Shown one piece after another: positions 1 through 11,738 of a stretch of DNA of 64,000 nt; positions within the stretch are counted from its first letter, which is position 1; the number at the start of each line of letters is the position of its first letter. The stretch spans positions 736,001 through 800,000 of the forward strand of contig JAEMWC010000123.1 of NCBI GenBank assembly GCA_016490735.1, given 5' to 3'. The DNA comes from Pachyseris speciosa (Eukaryota > Cnidaria > Anthozoa > Scleractinia > Pachyseridae). The position numbers were made by a program, and so were the translations under genes. The notes below the pieces were generated by a model. The model was not told where the DNA came from. It made no database searches and saw nothing but the letters and a program-made list of their open reading frames with translations.

Positions 1-95
1 TAGGGAAAATCTAAGATTTTGGTCTGAAATAGGGTAAGGGTTTCGGGAAGCGGGCCGCACACCCCCACCCAATTTTTCTGGGAGTACTCCCCGGG
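1..95 (+). mobile_element. 3' end of an 8-bp-TSD MITE (family copy 1)
   Basis: This stretch matches the right-hand end of the complete copy at 3706-4110. Both share the repeated phrase GGTCTGAAATAGGGTA, then GCGGGCCGCACA and a terminal GGGAGTACTCC/CCGGG. The element is cut by the window edge. It is non-coding. Confidence 0.75.
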
Positions 96-104
96 ATCAG
101 ATTA

Positions 105-426
105 CCTACATGTGGAAGCAGTTATCAGCCGTCAATCTTCCTCCAGTTTGGCTCAGTTTCGCTCTCGTTTGAACGGTGTGGAGTTTGTAGGGTGCCAGTG
201 TATGAACTGTAAATACTAGGACTAGCTGCTTTTTAATTATTTTATATTCATAATTCTGGATTCATTTTAGCGATATATTTTTTAATGTAATCAGTAATTG
301 TACAGTAAGTAGTAATGTTATTGTAAATAGTCGTGCGTTTTTAACACTGATGAGCCCCTGGCTCGGGAGATTGGGTAACCACTCTCTACGTTTACGACTT
401 TAAATAAAGATACCATACCATACCAT
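105..426 (+). mobile_element. 3' end of a non-LTR retrotransposon (LINE) with CCATA tail
   Basis: Codons at about 140-220 read LAQFRSRLNGVEFVGCQCMN, nearly the same as the C-terminus of the minus-strand LINE near 57890 (LAQFRARLKCVKFTGCQCMN). A stop codon is followed by an A/T-rich 3' UTR, a GAGCCCCTGGCTC hairpin, an AATAAA-like TAAATAAAG and a short (TACCA)n tail at 411-426. The 5' part is missing and at least one frame change lies near 130. It is a dead, truncated copy. Confidence 0.7.
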
Positions 427-859
427 GAGGTATGACGTCAAGAGTAACGAGAATAGCATTGAACATTAGGCAGTTGACCTAGATTTTCGAGTCTTGTTAA
501 AGAAGTGAGTAGTGTCTTCTATGATAGACCGCGAGCGGTCGTCCTTTGTTCCTCAGAGCCACGCGGGGTGCGCGAACGCATTTTACCGTGACGCAAAAGA
601 AAAATACACTCTTTTTTTATGAGAATATATTTTATAAGAATATCAAGGTTGAAATTTGCGAGATTTTAAGAATATTTTAAGAATAAATCTGAGGCTGAAA
701 TTGTGAAAAGAATATAATTTCGTGCGTTGAAAATCTGTAAATACCATATAATGATATGTTTTTACTAAACGTTTTACTTTAACTAGTTAACTTTACTTTA
801 ATTAGTTATGAGTGTAAGAGACTGCTCGCAGTCTACTTCTATGAACGATTGTGTAGACT

Positions 860-1202
860 GTACGAGATGATAGTCTACCTGAAACTGTGAGATACGTGCC
901 GTCGGATGTGTATTACTAGAAACTATAGGGCGTCCAGGGTTTCCCTGTTTGCCGCTGTGTATTTCTGGTCTCTTTGGATCGGTCTCTATTAAAGACGTTT
1001 GGTATCATCGTCCGTGATTTGGTCAGGGTCTACGCGTTGTACATAAAGACGTATGTTTTTTGGATGTCATCGGTAATGTCATTACAGTATATGTCTCTGA
1101 AGTTTTGTAGTATTTGGTGTCGTTGAGTTGTCGTAGGGCATTCGTCGATGTACCAAGCCCCGTTCCGTCGTAACGACTAAACCTGATCCTATAGCATGTA
1201 CG
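860..1202 (-). mobile_element. Penelope-like element reverse transcriptase fragment (broken)
   Basis: Read on the minus strand, the sequence gives LRQLNDTKYYKTSETYTV, then NDITDDIQKTYVFMYNA in another frame, then EIHSGKQGNPGRPIVSSNTH followed by HPTARISQFQVDYHL in the third frame. This order, and in particular IH...NPGRPIVSxNxHPTxxISxFxDxHL, is characteristic of the Penelope-like (PLE) reverse transcriptase fingers/palm region. At least two frameshifts and a stop separate the pieces, so it is a remnant. Neither the GIY-YIG endonuclease nor the element ends were found nearby. The call rests on motif order only. Confidence 0.7.
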
Positions 1203-1626
1203 AAAAGCCTAGATAGGGGTCAAACACTTGAACCCACAGGAATTACAGCAATGGGAAAGAAGAAATTTAATGTGTACCTTTCTCTCCGTTTTCATGGCAT
1301 CATTCATGTAGTTTTCAAATTTCATTTTATTTTACTTAATATTATTGACGTTAGCGTTTTAGCCTGCTTACACATAACCATATATGAGTATCATATAATA
1401 TCCGCAATTTATTTTACTGAATTGCAACGACGTTTTGCCTAAGGGTCATAATCTGCAACACCGTAATGAAGGAAGGCTGCACCTCCCGAAATATTCGTTT
1501 TAAATATATGTTCCTCGCCATGGCCACGTAACGAGCCTTTTTGGCTCGATTACCGGCCGCTGTTCGGGCTACGAGTAGCATAAGCACTATCTGCTCTTAG
1601 AGCAAATGCCGAAAAAAAATATAGTT

Positions 1627-1659
<33 letters not shown>

Positions 1660-3697
1660 CAAGTGTCCGGGGATGGCGTGTATTTTTACTGCTAACATGC
1701 AACACTGGGTCGTATGCGGATGTAACTCGCGGGCGTGCCCGTTTATTTAAAATCCAGCAAAGTTTTCCCGCGCTTGGTACCCTTGGAGATGACTGTTTGC
1801 AGTTGCTTTGACCTATGATTGGTTCATTTGGTTGTTGACGTTTTCTGTGATTGGCCTGAGGCGAGAAACGCCTCATTGGCTTTAAAAATAACCAGCGTTT
1901 GACGCAAAGCTGTCAATCTCTATTCAATTAAATGTCCGACGACCTTTGTCAGTATTGACTGTGTTTAGCATGTCAGTCGTAAACAGAAAACTGACTAAAG
2001 CTCTGTGTATTGTATAAATACAATAACCTCGTTTGAGTGACATTCATTAAAAAGCCTGGGATGTCGTTTACAATTGCGTCTGTATATATCTGCCTCTAAA
2101 ACCATGCTCCAATACGTTCTGATAGCTCTCCTGGGATCCAAAGGGAATCCACGCAAAGTTCCTTTAGATCCTTAGGAATGTAGTAAGAAATCGGATTCAT
2201 TAACCTTTGATTTCGGCATCTCGTCCTTTTATCACTCATTCTTGGTGGCATTGTGGTAACTTAATCGCATCGCAGCGAGTGGTAAGATTTTCGCACCATT
2301 CTGCAGATTTTCGTATCAACTGCGCTCGATATTTGAACTCTCAAAGGGCTGGATTAACAAGAACGGATTAATTCTTTGCCAAGCAGGACACTGCTGTTTT
2401 AAGAGGTAAGAGCACGCATAACATTGTAATAAATGTCGACGGAGCTCAAATGTTTTTAAAAACAGCAGCGCTGTAGATACAATCTTTAGTTATGTACATG
2501 TATGTGTGTGACGTATAGTCTGTCTGAAGCCTGTCGGAGCAGACCGCCGTTTAAGCATTCGAAGCATACTTGCCGAACGTAATAATTTTCTTTTGTGGCG
2601 TTTGTGTTTTGAAAGTGATAAAGCCATGTATAATTGTACAATATTACATTCTGCGAAATATAAAGCTCCGAAAATAGAGAAAATATTTTGGCTTGAACAT
2701 CGACCTCGACGTTGGGTGACATCGACGTTGGACAGGGATTGCACATTTTGCCCGTGGCTTGTTTTTCGGGTTTTATGAAAATGTTTTAATCAATGCAGAG
2801 CTTTTGTGTCAAGAAACTCAATTTTAGCACTTCGGGACAAAGCTCGATCGAAACATTCTTACTTAAACAAACCCCTTGATCTTTTGGCAAACCATCTCGT
2901 CTTTCTTTTCTTTTTGAATTACATGGAAATCTACTGGCGTAGAATATAGTCTGTTTTTACACACGGCAAGCTCTTTCTGTGGCGTACTAGAAAGAATTGA
3001 ACCATGGACCGCTCACAGATGTAATTAATTTGGCCCAATTTTTTTCTGTGCATATGTGAATGTAATTACCGTGATTAAAAGGGCGGTAGCTCGGTCTCGT
3101 AATTGGTGATTATTTTCTTGCGAAACAATAACATTGAATCTGTTAGAAAAAAAATATATCGATTCCATCCAGGGGGCTCAAATAGAATTTATCTGATTGA
3201 CGGAAATTCTGTGAGATTTGTTGTTAGCATTTCACATATTTATTACACTAAACTGCATTTCTTTTGGCTTATAATCCTCATTCCATTCACTCCCACGATA
3301 ATATTTATATCTTTCAGCCGTAACACCCAGCGAAAAATGCCAGATATGTTTTTAACCCCCTTTGTTTTTCAGCAGCGGAAGGTTTGGTATTTCTAAATAA
3401 AACATGCTTCAAGACAGCGCTCATTCCTCTCAATCTGCAAAAAAAGCGACGACGAAAGAAAATTAGCAATTACAGCAAGATTGAAGTTCTCCCCGGCAGT
3501 AGCGATTCTTTCCACTTATGGAAAAGCGGTGGGATAGTTATTGCATCTGTGTAAGGCACATTTGAAGGCAAAATGAGAAAAAAAAATCCAAATTCCATCG
3601 GAAAGGTCTGCTCATAAATTGTCATTTGAAGGATCACACCACATGAACCAAATCAAAATATTACCATATTACGTGACTTCTGATGTAGTTGCCGCAG
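1203..3697. other. Intergenic, no gene recognised
   Basis: There is a 28-base poly(A) run at about 1633-1660. It is followed by a 300-bp stretch with two CCAAT-type motifs (TGATTGGTT near 1817 and TGATTGGCC near 1851) that could be a promoter, but I cannot connect it to a coding exon. Short open frames here have no recognisable domains. Confidence 0.4.
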
Positions 3698-4118
3698 GGC
3701 TCAGTCCCTGGGGGGAGGGGGGTACTCCATATATAGGTATGTGCGGCCCCATAGGGTATGGTTTTTTAGCCGTTTTGGTCTGAAATAGGGTATCAATTTT
3801 GACCATTTTGGTCTGAATTGGGGTATGGTTTGAGCACTCTAGTCTTGAATTGGGTATGTTTTTTTTTAAAAGAAACTACTTTTTCATCTTTAGGCGAAAA
3901 GACCATCAACAAAAGCCCTTTTTTGTTTTTTAATTATACTTACGCCAACCGTGTATGTGAAATAGGTCTGAAATAGGGTATCGAATTTTTGGTCAGGTCT
4001 GAAATGGGGTAGGGAAAATCGTAGATTTTGGTCTGAAATAGGGTAAGGGTTCCAGGAAGCGGGCCGCACATCCCCACCCAACTTTTCTGGGAGTACCCCC
4101 CCGGGGGGGGGGCTCAGT
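3698..4118 (+). mobile_element. Complete MITE with 8-bp target-site duplication (family copy 2)
   Basis: The element spans 3706-4110 (405 bp). It is flanked on both sides by the direct repeat GGCTCAGT (3698-3705 and 4111-4118), the 8-bp duplication typical of hAT-type transposition. The ends are imperfect inverted repeats rich in G on the left (GGGGGGTACTCC) and C on the right (GGAGTACCCCCC). Internally the phrase GTCTGAAATAGGGTA recurs several times. No open frame codes for a transposase, so it is non-autonomous. Confidence 0.75.
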
Positions 4119-4643
4119 GTTTTAGTTTGGGAGGAGAGACTGGGGGACAAGCCAAATTAACGTCTGCGTGGCAGGCTAGGCTCAGTGAAGTTACAAAGTA
4201 TGATCTAAAATACATAGTTAACATTAGTGGATTGCACAGTTAGTTAGCCACTCAGACCAGGCAAAATAACAGGCTGTGTTTCTCATTTTAGAATGTGATC
4301 ATTTATTTATGAGTATCTATGATGAATTTTGTTTTTCGAATGTGATTACTCCGGCTGGTTTTGTACCGTTTAGTATATATAACAAGTTTACTCCAGTTTC
4401 AGCACTCGGACTCCTTCAATTTGACTACTGTCGGTCATTATTCTTCATTCTGGTGGCTCAGATATTTCATTCTCTCAAAACTCCGAGCCTTTTAGCTTGA
4501 TCCCACGCAAGACTCGAAAAGAGTTCTTCTCGTGCGCAAAAGAAAGGAACAGAATGGTCAAGAATGCTAATTAACAGTAGGTACAACACAGTAAAAGGTG
4601 CAGCTTTGCATGTCGCTAATTTTAGCGGGTCCACCCTTCCGTT

Positions 4644-5422
4644 TTGGTGAGAGCGCATATTACGGATAATAAAACTTTCGGTTTCTCAACGTTAATTATT
4701 GTTTATGCTTTCGGAACCGCCCCTAGATTATCTGCCGTAAACTCATTTTCTATTGTTATAAATAACAACGCTGTTAAGCGGGTTTTTCACTTCATTTATC
4801 TCGGTATAGTTTTTGATGACCGCCTTAGCTGGAACGAGCAAATAAAGCACCTTATTTCGAAGGCGGGAAAACGCGTAGGAACGCTGGGCAGGCTTCGTAG
4901 AAGCCTTCCTAGAGAGAGTGCAAATATAGTTTATTGTAGTCTAGTTAGGCCAATTTTAGAATACTGTGTAACTGTGTGGGGCTGTTGCGGTGAAGGGTCG
5001 CAAACAAGGCCTTGAAGCCCTCCAAAATCGGGCTGCTAGAATAACTGCAAGAACTGTTCGCAGCAATCCGGCAATGGACGTTCTGAAATGGCCCACGTTG
5101 GAGGAGCGCCGACGTAAATCTGTTTTTAAACTCGTTAAGAAATTCCTGCAAGGTCAATGTCCCCAATGTTGTAAAGGATATTTTAAACGTAATAATACAA
5201 TGCGCGCGCTACTAGACAAAGCAACCTTTTACATCCGCCTGCTGTGAGGACTGAGATCGCAAAAAGATCTTTCTATTACTATGGTTTCACTCTATTTAAC
5301 GAACTATCTTAATGGTATTTCGTATTTATTTAACTTTTTAAATCTTTTATTTGTACATAGTTTTCTATCTATATTATTATCAGTACCAGTGTAATGCTTA
5401 TATGTATATTGTAGTTTTAGTA

Positions 5423-5469
<47 letters not shown>

Positions 5470-5470
5470 A
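4644..5470 (+). mobile_element. LINE (non-LTR retrotransposon) 3' portion with TATC tail
   Basis: The frame at 4700-4985 reads YLGIVFDDRLSWNEQIKHL, then KRVGTLGRLRRSLPRESA and LVRPILEYCVTVWGCCGEG, the C-terminal thumb region of jockey/CR1-type reverse transcriptases. A one-base shift near 4998 moves the reading frame to KQGLEALQNRAARITARTVR, which continues the same protein. The 3' UTR ends in a (TATC)n microsatellite at about 5423-5470, the usual tail of such elements. The 5' part is missing, so the copy is truncated and inactive. Confidence 0.85.
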
Positions 5471-6597
5471 ACGTCTTTTCCAGCCAACTTTTGTATTAAA
5501 TTCGTAAACATTGCTGATGTGAAAGATTTGCGTTTTATCCCTGACAATTCCCGTTGTCCAACGATAAAGTAGCAAGCCGGAGAGTTCTATTTATTTTATA
5601 ACTTTCTGATTAAGTTTTCAATGCGCGCTCTTACGGTGGAAAAGAGAAATCAGCTGGCTAGTTTACATACTCGATCACTGTAATTTGATTTTACAAAGTT
5701 AAGACCTGACAAAAAATAACTTTTTTGTATTTTCCATGTCAACAAATATCAACAGTTTGGACCAGAGTTTTCGGCGTATAACGTAACCTTTCACCTATTT
5801 AGTACCGCATGATGCCTTTCGTTCAGTGATAACGGGCCAAAGTTGATCGGTGGGTGTTAACTGAAGTACGTACATTTGTCCATTCGGAGAAGCAGGCCGT
5901 TTTCCGGGGTGCCAAGCTCAAAAGAGGTTATTAACTTTGAGGAACCAATAACGGCCGACGAAAAATATTCGGTATATTTTTACATCCAACTGTCTAAACC
6001 ACGCTGCAAAGTTGACAGAAAGCGCGCATCCCATGCTGCCATTTTAATAATCTCCCTACAGCATCCTTTTCATAAGGATGTTGATTTTGTGTCATAGTCT
6101 ACCCCAACAGCAAAATACTCCTCCATCTTGAAATTTTCAAATAATGTATCTTAGGCAACAGGGGAATATCTGCTGATATTTCCCTGTTTTCAGCTGAGAC
6201 ACGTGACAAAGTTTGACCAATCGCAGACCAGTAAGAACATTTGATGGCTTGTAGTATATAACACCAGCTTTCCCCCTATCTTTCGTTCATTTATACTGTT
6301 GACTCAGCTGTATGGATATACTTGAGCACTAAAAACTCAAATGACATGAGTATGAAATGTAAGGGGAAAAACCGGTCATTTTGAAGCTAAGAATATATTT
6401 TCAGTCAACGATATTTTAACTTTCTTCCAAATGTGACGACAATAGCCTATACGTTTTAAAAAAAAGTCCAAAGCACTGAGAGAGAAAGAGAGTTTTCTCT
6501 TTCTGTAACGTGAACATTTGGTAAATATCGACTGTACCACATTTTCCAGCATTTACACAATCATCAACAATGCAGTGAGTTAATGGTGCTTCAGTTT
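5471..6597. other. Intergenic, no gene recognised
   Basis: AT-rich sequence with only short unsupported open frames. No repeat with clear ends was seen. Confidence 0.4.
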
Positions 6598-6636
6598 TTA
6601 AGATCACTGTCGCTTTCAAAGCGACAGTGATCTTAA
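6598..6636. repeat. Perfect 19-bp inverted repeat with one-base centre
   Basis: Arms 6598-6616 and 6618-6636 are perfect reverse complements around a single C at 6617. Core arm sequence: AGATCACTGTCGCTTT. It lies about 115 bp upstream of the open frame at 6751. Confidence 0.85.
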
Positions 6637-6744
6637 GCTGTCACTGGCTACACATATGATTTCAACTTAAGTTCACCAACTCTCGATATTGTCAGGTTTG
6701 TTTTGTTTTCGGGGTAAATCAGTAATCTTTTTTCCGGCTCTACA

Positions 6745-7095
6745 GGTAAAATGTCGTTTAAATTCTCCAAGAAAGCAGTAGTAATGGGCCTCAGCTATGT
6801 TGAAGCAGATAAAGTCTTGGTCTACGCGCAAACGATTAAAAGGATCTCGTCCCAGAATAGTTTTGCAGTGGAGGGAAGCATTTTCTGTGTGGATATTGGC
6901 GCGGCAGCTTTAAAGAAACAATCGAAGAAAGAATGCAGATGGTTACCTGAAGAAGTAGAAAATGCCGGGATAACTCCTGGAACAATAATTACCGTGAACG
7001 GGAAAGAACGATACGTCAAAAAGGAGGTAAATGTGTATGCAAATCATTCTACTATTTATTTTGCATCGTCACTTGTGACAATCGCAAAGCGATAG
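6745..7095 (+). CDS. Unidentified open frame / candidate exon, 114 residues
   Basis: An ATG at 6751 opens a 114-residue frame (MSFKFSKKAVVMGLSYVEAD...). It is preceded by a plausible splice acceptor (CCGGCTCTACAG, ending at about 6745). It contains a possible donor, GTAAATG at about 7026, after the residues RYVKKE, so the true exon may be 6746-7025 with phase-2 exit. The product looks globular and balanced in composition, with no signal peptide, membrane segment or family motif I recognise. It may belong to the same transcript as the candidate terminal exon at 8721-9191, but I could not link them with confidence. Confidence 0.25.
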   Translation, partial: GKMSFKFSKKAVVMGLSYVEADKVLVYAQTIKRISSQNSFAVEGSIFCVDIGAAALKKQSKKECRWLPEEVENAGITPGTIITVNGKERYVKKEVNVYANHSTIYFASSLVTIAKR

Positions 7096-8720
7096 AAAAT
7101 AGATTAAACTGTGGCTATCCTCTGTAGATGCACAGCTGACCTAAAACTCTGGTTGGATCGGAGAAATAAGGTACAAGCTGGGGTTACAAGAGGAAATTAA
7201 ATCAGCAGTGCTCCCACGAAACAAATAATTGAACCTTTCACTGACTTTATCAAAGAGGACTTCCCTCCAGGGCGAACTCCACTTTTAAGGCGGACATCGG
7301 TGACTGGGTGGCTCTGTTGTGGTTCAATGTTATCCTTGGATTCTCTTCGTTTTAAACTTATTGTCATACATTACCATGCATTACCATTCCCTTAAAACAA
7401 AGGGAGACAAAATTTAAACCAAGAATAAAACTGAAGCACAACAGCTCCGTTTCAAATTTCACGTTTGTCTCGAAATAAACTCTCTTGATCGTGGACACTA
7501 CTCTAAGGCCAACGGCTTTGGCTGGTCCCCGCCTGTCTACATATTTCATTTTATCTCGTTTTAGGGCGTTCACTTCGCTGAGACTGACACGGGAAAACTG
7601 GCTAGCTCTGGCCGATTTTCAAATTTTTGACTCTAACGCCGAAATATTGTGAAAGCAGAAACCCGACCGTTAGATCTTGTCCAAGCGCGTCCGAATTTCA
7701 CATTTTTGTCTTTAACAGAACTGTCTGTAAGGTGGGCAGCTCTCGAAGACAGAAAAAATCTCAAGTGTCCACCGTCAAGAGTTTTTGTACTGTTCACAAA
7801 TATACAATAACCTTACACTTGTCTTTGTACTGTTTGCGTAAATGGATAACCCAGGGACTTCCACTATTGTTAACCATCACCGAGATTGAATACTGCCTAC
7901 TTGACTGGCAGATCCCCGCACCCCGGTCCTAAGCCCCTCCACAAAAGGAACCGGCACTTGTGACACTAACATGTCAATTATGGAAAAGAGAGAAAGGCTG
8001 AGATCCAAGACCTGCGGGAAGCTTTAAAAGACAAAACGCTAAGCTCAACTCGAAAGGCATATGGAATCCAGGCACAAGTCAGAGACCGGTGTCCGCTCTT
8101 TGTTGTTAACCCTTTGGGATTGCATTTCAGTGCATTACAGAAGCAACTTTGCTGTCAGGATTTGCCTGCGAATGTCGCACGTGAGCCTAATCTACAATAA
8201 ACCTTCAAAGGTAGCTTGAATCAAGAGAAAACGAGGGAACCTAAAAATAACTCAAGTTTAGTGACATTCGCATATCCCGGCCAACGCCCCTATTCTTCCC
8301 TTCGTTCTCTCTTGATTGAATAGATGGCATATTGTGCTGAGCTCTTGCCTACGCATACTGATAGCCCACGTAGTTTTAGCTCATCCTAAATGCTCAAACA
8401 TGAAGCAAACACAATGTCTAGCAAAGAAACCTGAGCTGGGTAGTAATCGAACAGGGAGAAACTATTTTGATTGATTGTCCTTTCCCCTTTTCTCCGGCCT
8501 CTTATTTCTCCTCCCCGTCCAGCACTGTCTCTTCAGTTCCCACAATCTGAACAGCAGAAGGCTTGGTATGGGGAAATCCTCAGTTACCAGTGCATCCGTT
8601 CTTTACCGGACGGGAAGCCCTAAGAGGGGCATTTTGTGTTGAAAACGAGCCTGTTAGACTTAAAGAAAGTTCACTGATAGTCTTGAAGGAATCCTGTTTT
8701 TTTATTTTGTCCCTCAACAG
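7096..8720. other. Candidate gene interior or intergenic region
   Basis: One stretch (about 7983-8160) reads ERKAEIQDLREALKDKTLSS in one frame, which looks like real coding sequence (helical, charged), but no clean splice pair was found around it. Around 8550 a frame reading AWYGEILSYQCIRSLPDGKP follows an AG acceptor. These may be exons or a decayed gene copy. I do not recognise the protein. Confidence 0.25.
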
Positions 8721-9191
8721 CAAGAGGTCGTCGATCACCTTAAGTTATTAGCTCCGCAAGTGTACCAGCTGTTTTGTCCGGCGTTTGGATCATCTTCGGA
8801 CAGAAATCTTTCAGAGACAGCTTACCCAGGTGCCTCAATTGATCAAGCTCGGCGACTATGCTGCGCGGAACAGCCAAAGCCAAGCTTGCGCTGGGTGATG
8901 TGTAAAAATGTGTCGTTATTTTACAATAAAACCACGGGGCGAGTGGAGGCGACTGTTGTAGCAGTGGACGTTGTCCAAATGGAACACTGCGGGAGTTTGG
9001 TGTCTACCTCCATTCAACAAACTGTCACTGCTAAACTGAATTGCAAAACGTCCCTGTCGAAAGTGGGTCCTCATAATTCAGGCCCTGTTATTTTAGGCCA
9101 GGCCCTCGCCCTGGTAAAAATGGTGGATAACGATGTGCCGCCTCCACAGCCGCGATCGTGGGCAGAGATAGAAACTTTAATGATTTGTTAA
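8721..9191 (+). CDS. Unidentified candidate terminal exon with poly(A) signal
   Basis: A strong acceptor (TTTTGTCCCTCAACAG) is followed by an open frame starting QEVVDHLKLLAPQVYQLFCP, which runs about 156 codons to a stop at 9191 (...SWAEIETLMIC). About 15 bases further on is AAATAAAATT, a usable poly(A) signal, after an A-rich run. The length, the acceptor and the poly(A) site support a last exon. The protein contains no motif I can name. The ATG usually chosen for this frame lies inside the exon and is unlikely to be the true start. A decayed duplicate of a host gene is an alternative. Confidence 0.3.
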   Translation, partial: QEVVDHLKLLAPQVYQLFCPAFGSSSDRNLSETAYPGASIDQARRLCCAEQPKPSLRWVMCKNVSLFYNKTTGRVEATVVAVDVVQMEHCGSLVSTSIQQTVTAKLNCKTSLSKVGPHNSGPVILGQALALVKMVDNDVPPPQPRSWAEIETLMIC

Positions 9192-9520
9192 AAAAAAAAA
9201 AAAGCTAAATAAAATTAATCTAAAATTAGGATATTTGTGAATTCAAGGGGTGGACTTCTTTGGATCTAATAATAAGACTTCTTTTAATTGCGTAAAATAG
9301 TCGTACGTGTTTTCATCTTAATTTCGACGCAGTCTCAGTGTAGATAATACCTTTGGGAATCTATTTTATTGTTGTTTATACTTCAATATATTTTGCGTTA
9401 TTTCTTTCTTGTTCAGTTGTAAGTAAAGTTAATCAGCTCAACAAGAATCAATCAAATAGTCAGCAGTTATTCAATCAGCCAGTCAGACTCTCAGTCAATC
9501 AACCAGCGAGACATTCGCGT

Positions 9521-9577
<57 letters not shown>
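9521..9577 (+). repeat. (ATCA)n microsatellite
   Basis: About fourteen uninterrupted copies of AATC. The tract is open in one frame as an Asn-Gln-Ser-Ile repeat, which is not a gene. Confidence 0.95.
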
Positions 9578-10082
9578 CCCGACATACCGACCGATCAATC
9601 AAGCAATTTCATATTGATCGATCAAATTTTCAATTAGTCGAACAAGCGGGCGGCGAGCAAGCAATCCTTTCCCCTTCTCTATAATTGGTTGGTCTTCTTT
9701 GCTATTGAGCAAATAAGAGAAGCTTGTGGTTCAAAATTGACAGATCGGGGAATGTACCAGACATAACAACGCCGAAAAATGAGGGAAACTTGGTCCACAA
9801 AATCGTCCGCAATATAATATACTGGGCCCACGACCCAACACGAGAAGCACACCACGCAAATCAAACAATTGCTGTTGTATTTTGGTAAACACTTAGTACA
9901 CTTCAGTATATTTTGCATACTTAATGTTGCAGTGTTACACTGCTCGGCAATAAACACAGGTCACGGGTCATAACGACAGTGAACCACTGACATGTCCCAA
10001 CCTATTTTATAATTGTAATTAGGTAGATAGATAGTCAGTTGATGATTAATTACGCTGATGGAAATACCGTGTCTAAATAAAG

Positions 10083-10300
10083 TTATCCTATCTTATCCTA
10101 TCCCATCCCATCCTATGCTATCCTATCATATCCTAACCCATCTATCGTATCGTATCGTATCGTATACTATCCTATCCTATCCTATCCTATCCTATCCCAC
10201 TATCGTATCGTATCGTATCGTATCCTATCGTGTCGTATCCTATCCTATCCCACTATCCTATCGTATATCGTATCGTATCGTTTCCTATCCTGATAAGGCA
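10083..10300 (+). repeat. (TATCC)n/(TATCG)n pentanucleotide array
   Basis: Pentanucleotide units alternate between TATCC, TATCG and TATCA. The array begins directly after GTGTCTAAATAAAGT, which looks like the 3' end of a LINE, so it is probably an expanded retroelement tail. Confidence 0.9.
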
Positions 10301-10319
10301 ATCACTTATGTCACAAAGG

Positions 10320-11640
10320 CCTCACTTGTTTACGAAAACTACCAGTCATATGGCTATTCGCCCTATGTTCCTACTGGAGGGGAAAGAGGGGAGGGGACAC
10401 TGGCCGGAGGCTTGTGAACTTGACAATGGTACAGTGTCCTTATGGCAGGATTTGAAAGAACGTCTATCATCACAATGTTCAATCTGTTGACATCCTGAAC
10501 TGCTTTTTCTGCCAACCCTAATTACAGTAGGCCGCTTCGTCCGCATTCAGCGAAGTGGCCACCATTTTGATTTGGGACAAACATGGGACGAACCGCAATC
10601 CAATCAGAAACAATTTCCACACAAATTTTCCTAAATGTGAACTGCAGATTCTTAGCGAAGGATTCTTTTGACCAAACTTGGGTTTAAAAGCGTTTGATGT
10701 CACATAACCAAATTAAGATTTTCACATATTTTGTCTGAAATTTTCCGCAAAGAATGCAACAAAAATAAAAAAGCGAGAGCACGCTTTTAGCCTACGTATT
10801 CCGTGTACGAATGCCTCTGAAATCACTTTGTAGAAATATTTTTCCACCGAATTCCCATACTAATTCCCGACTTAAAATTGGCACCAATTTACTCGTAAAG
10901 ATAAACAAGCACGATCTTTATATTGAACAGGATATGAAAATTAATATGAATTAATGAGCTTGATAGTCATTTCAGACAGTAACAAGTTCAATAGTTAGAG
11001 TGGCGCAATTACACCAATAAAACCATGCCGAACGTAACCGAAAATCTCCATTTAGCCTCTTGCTGTGCTGATATTAAGGTTTTGCAAATATTTAAGGGTA
11101 ACGTTTCTGTTTTAGGGCACTTTTGCTACAACTATTCGCCCGAATAGTTTTCATATTTTCATCTGTTGAACAAGCCTTCAATAATCGCGCATTCTATACC
11201 TAAACCAGGTCTCTCGTTTTCATTCCCATGGAATAACTATTCGAATTTCCAACTGCTGGTTGACTGAAGCATTTGTCATTTAAGATGAGCAGAATAATTT
11301 GATGCGTTCGTTTTTCTCGTTTGTTACTTACTAAGAAAACATACAGTTTGCACCCGCGCTTCTGACTGGTAAAACCCTGAATACTTCACTCTAAAGGGAT
11401 AAACGATCCTCGTATCCTTTCAAACTTTGCGGTGATTATTACAGATCTGGGGTGGCTGGGCGGGACACATAGGTGTGCTATTCTATAGCATACCTATGAA
11501 TTTTTTTTTTAATTCTTCGAATTTTAATGCACCTTCGCTTACTAATTAGATATTACACATAAATTAGATACATAAAAATTAGATAATATATAGCTTATCA
11601 ATATCTTTATCTTTTGTCATTACTTCTTATTATTTTACTA
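10320..11640. other. Intergenic, no gene recognised
   Basis: Only short open frames without recognisable domains. A small hairpin (ATAGGTGTGCTATTCTATAG...) sits at about 11470-11500. Confidence 0.35.
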
Positions 11641-11649
11641 TTTGTAATT

Positions 11650-11706
11650 AGTTTCACGTTCACGTTTAAACGAGCTTTCAGCTCCTAGGTGACACATGGG
11701 TAAATA

Positions 11707-11738
<32 letters not shown>
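11650..11738 (+). mobile_element. Probable LINE 3' tail ending in (ATT)n
   Basis: GAGCTTTCAGCTCCTAGGTG forms a small hairpin, followed by GGGTAAATAAAG and an (ATT)n tract at 11710-11738. This is the same hairpin/AATAAA/short-repeat arrangement seen at 345-426. No coding part is present. Confidence 0.45.

Noticed and set aside
345..385. CTGATGAGCCCCTGGCTCGGGAG as a hammerhead
   Set aside because: No GAAA after the stem. The hairpin is part of the LINE 3' UTR and recurs in similar form elsewhere.
9353..9637. Open frame rich in Asn-Gln-Ser-Ile
   Set aside because: It is the (AATC)n microsatellite in translation.
10058..10417. Open frames rich in SYPIL
   Set aside because: Translation of the TATCC array.
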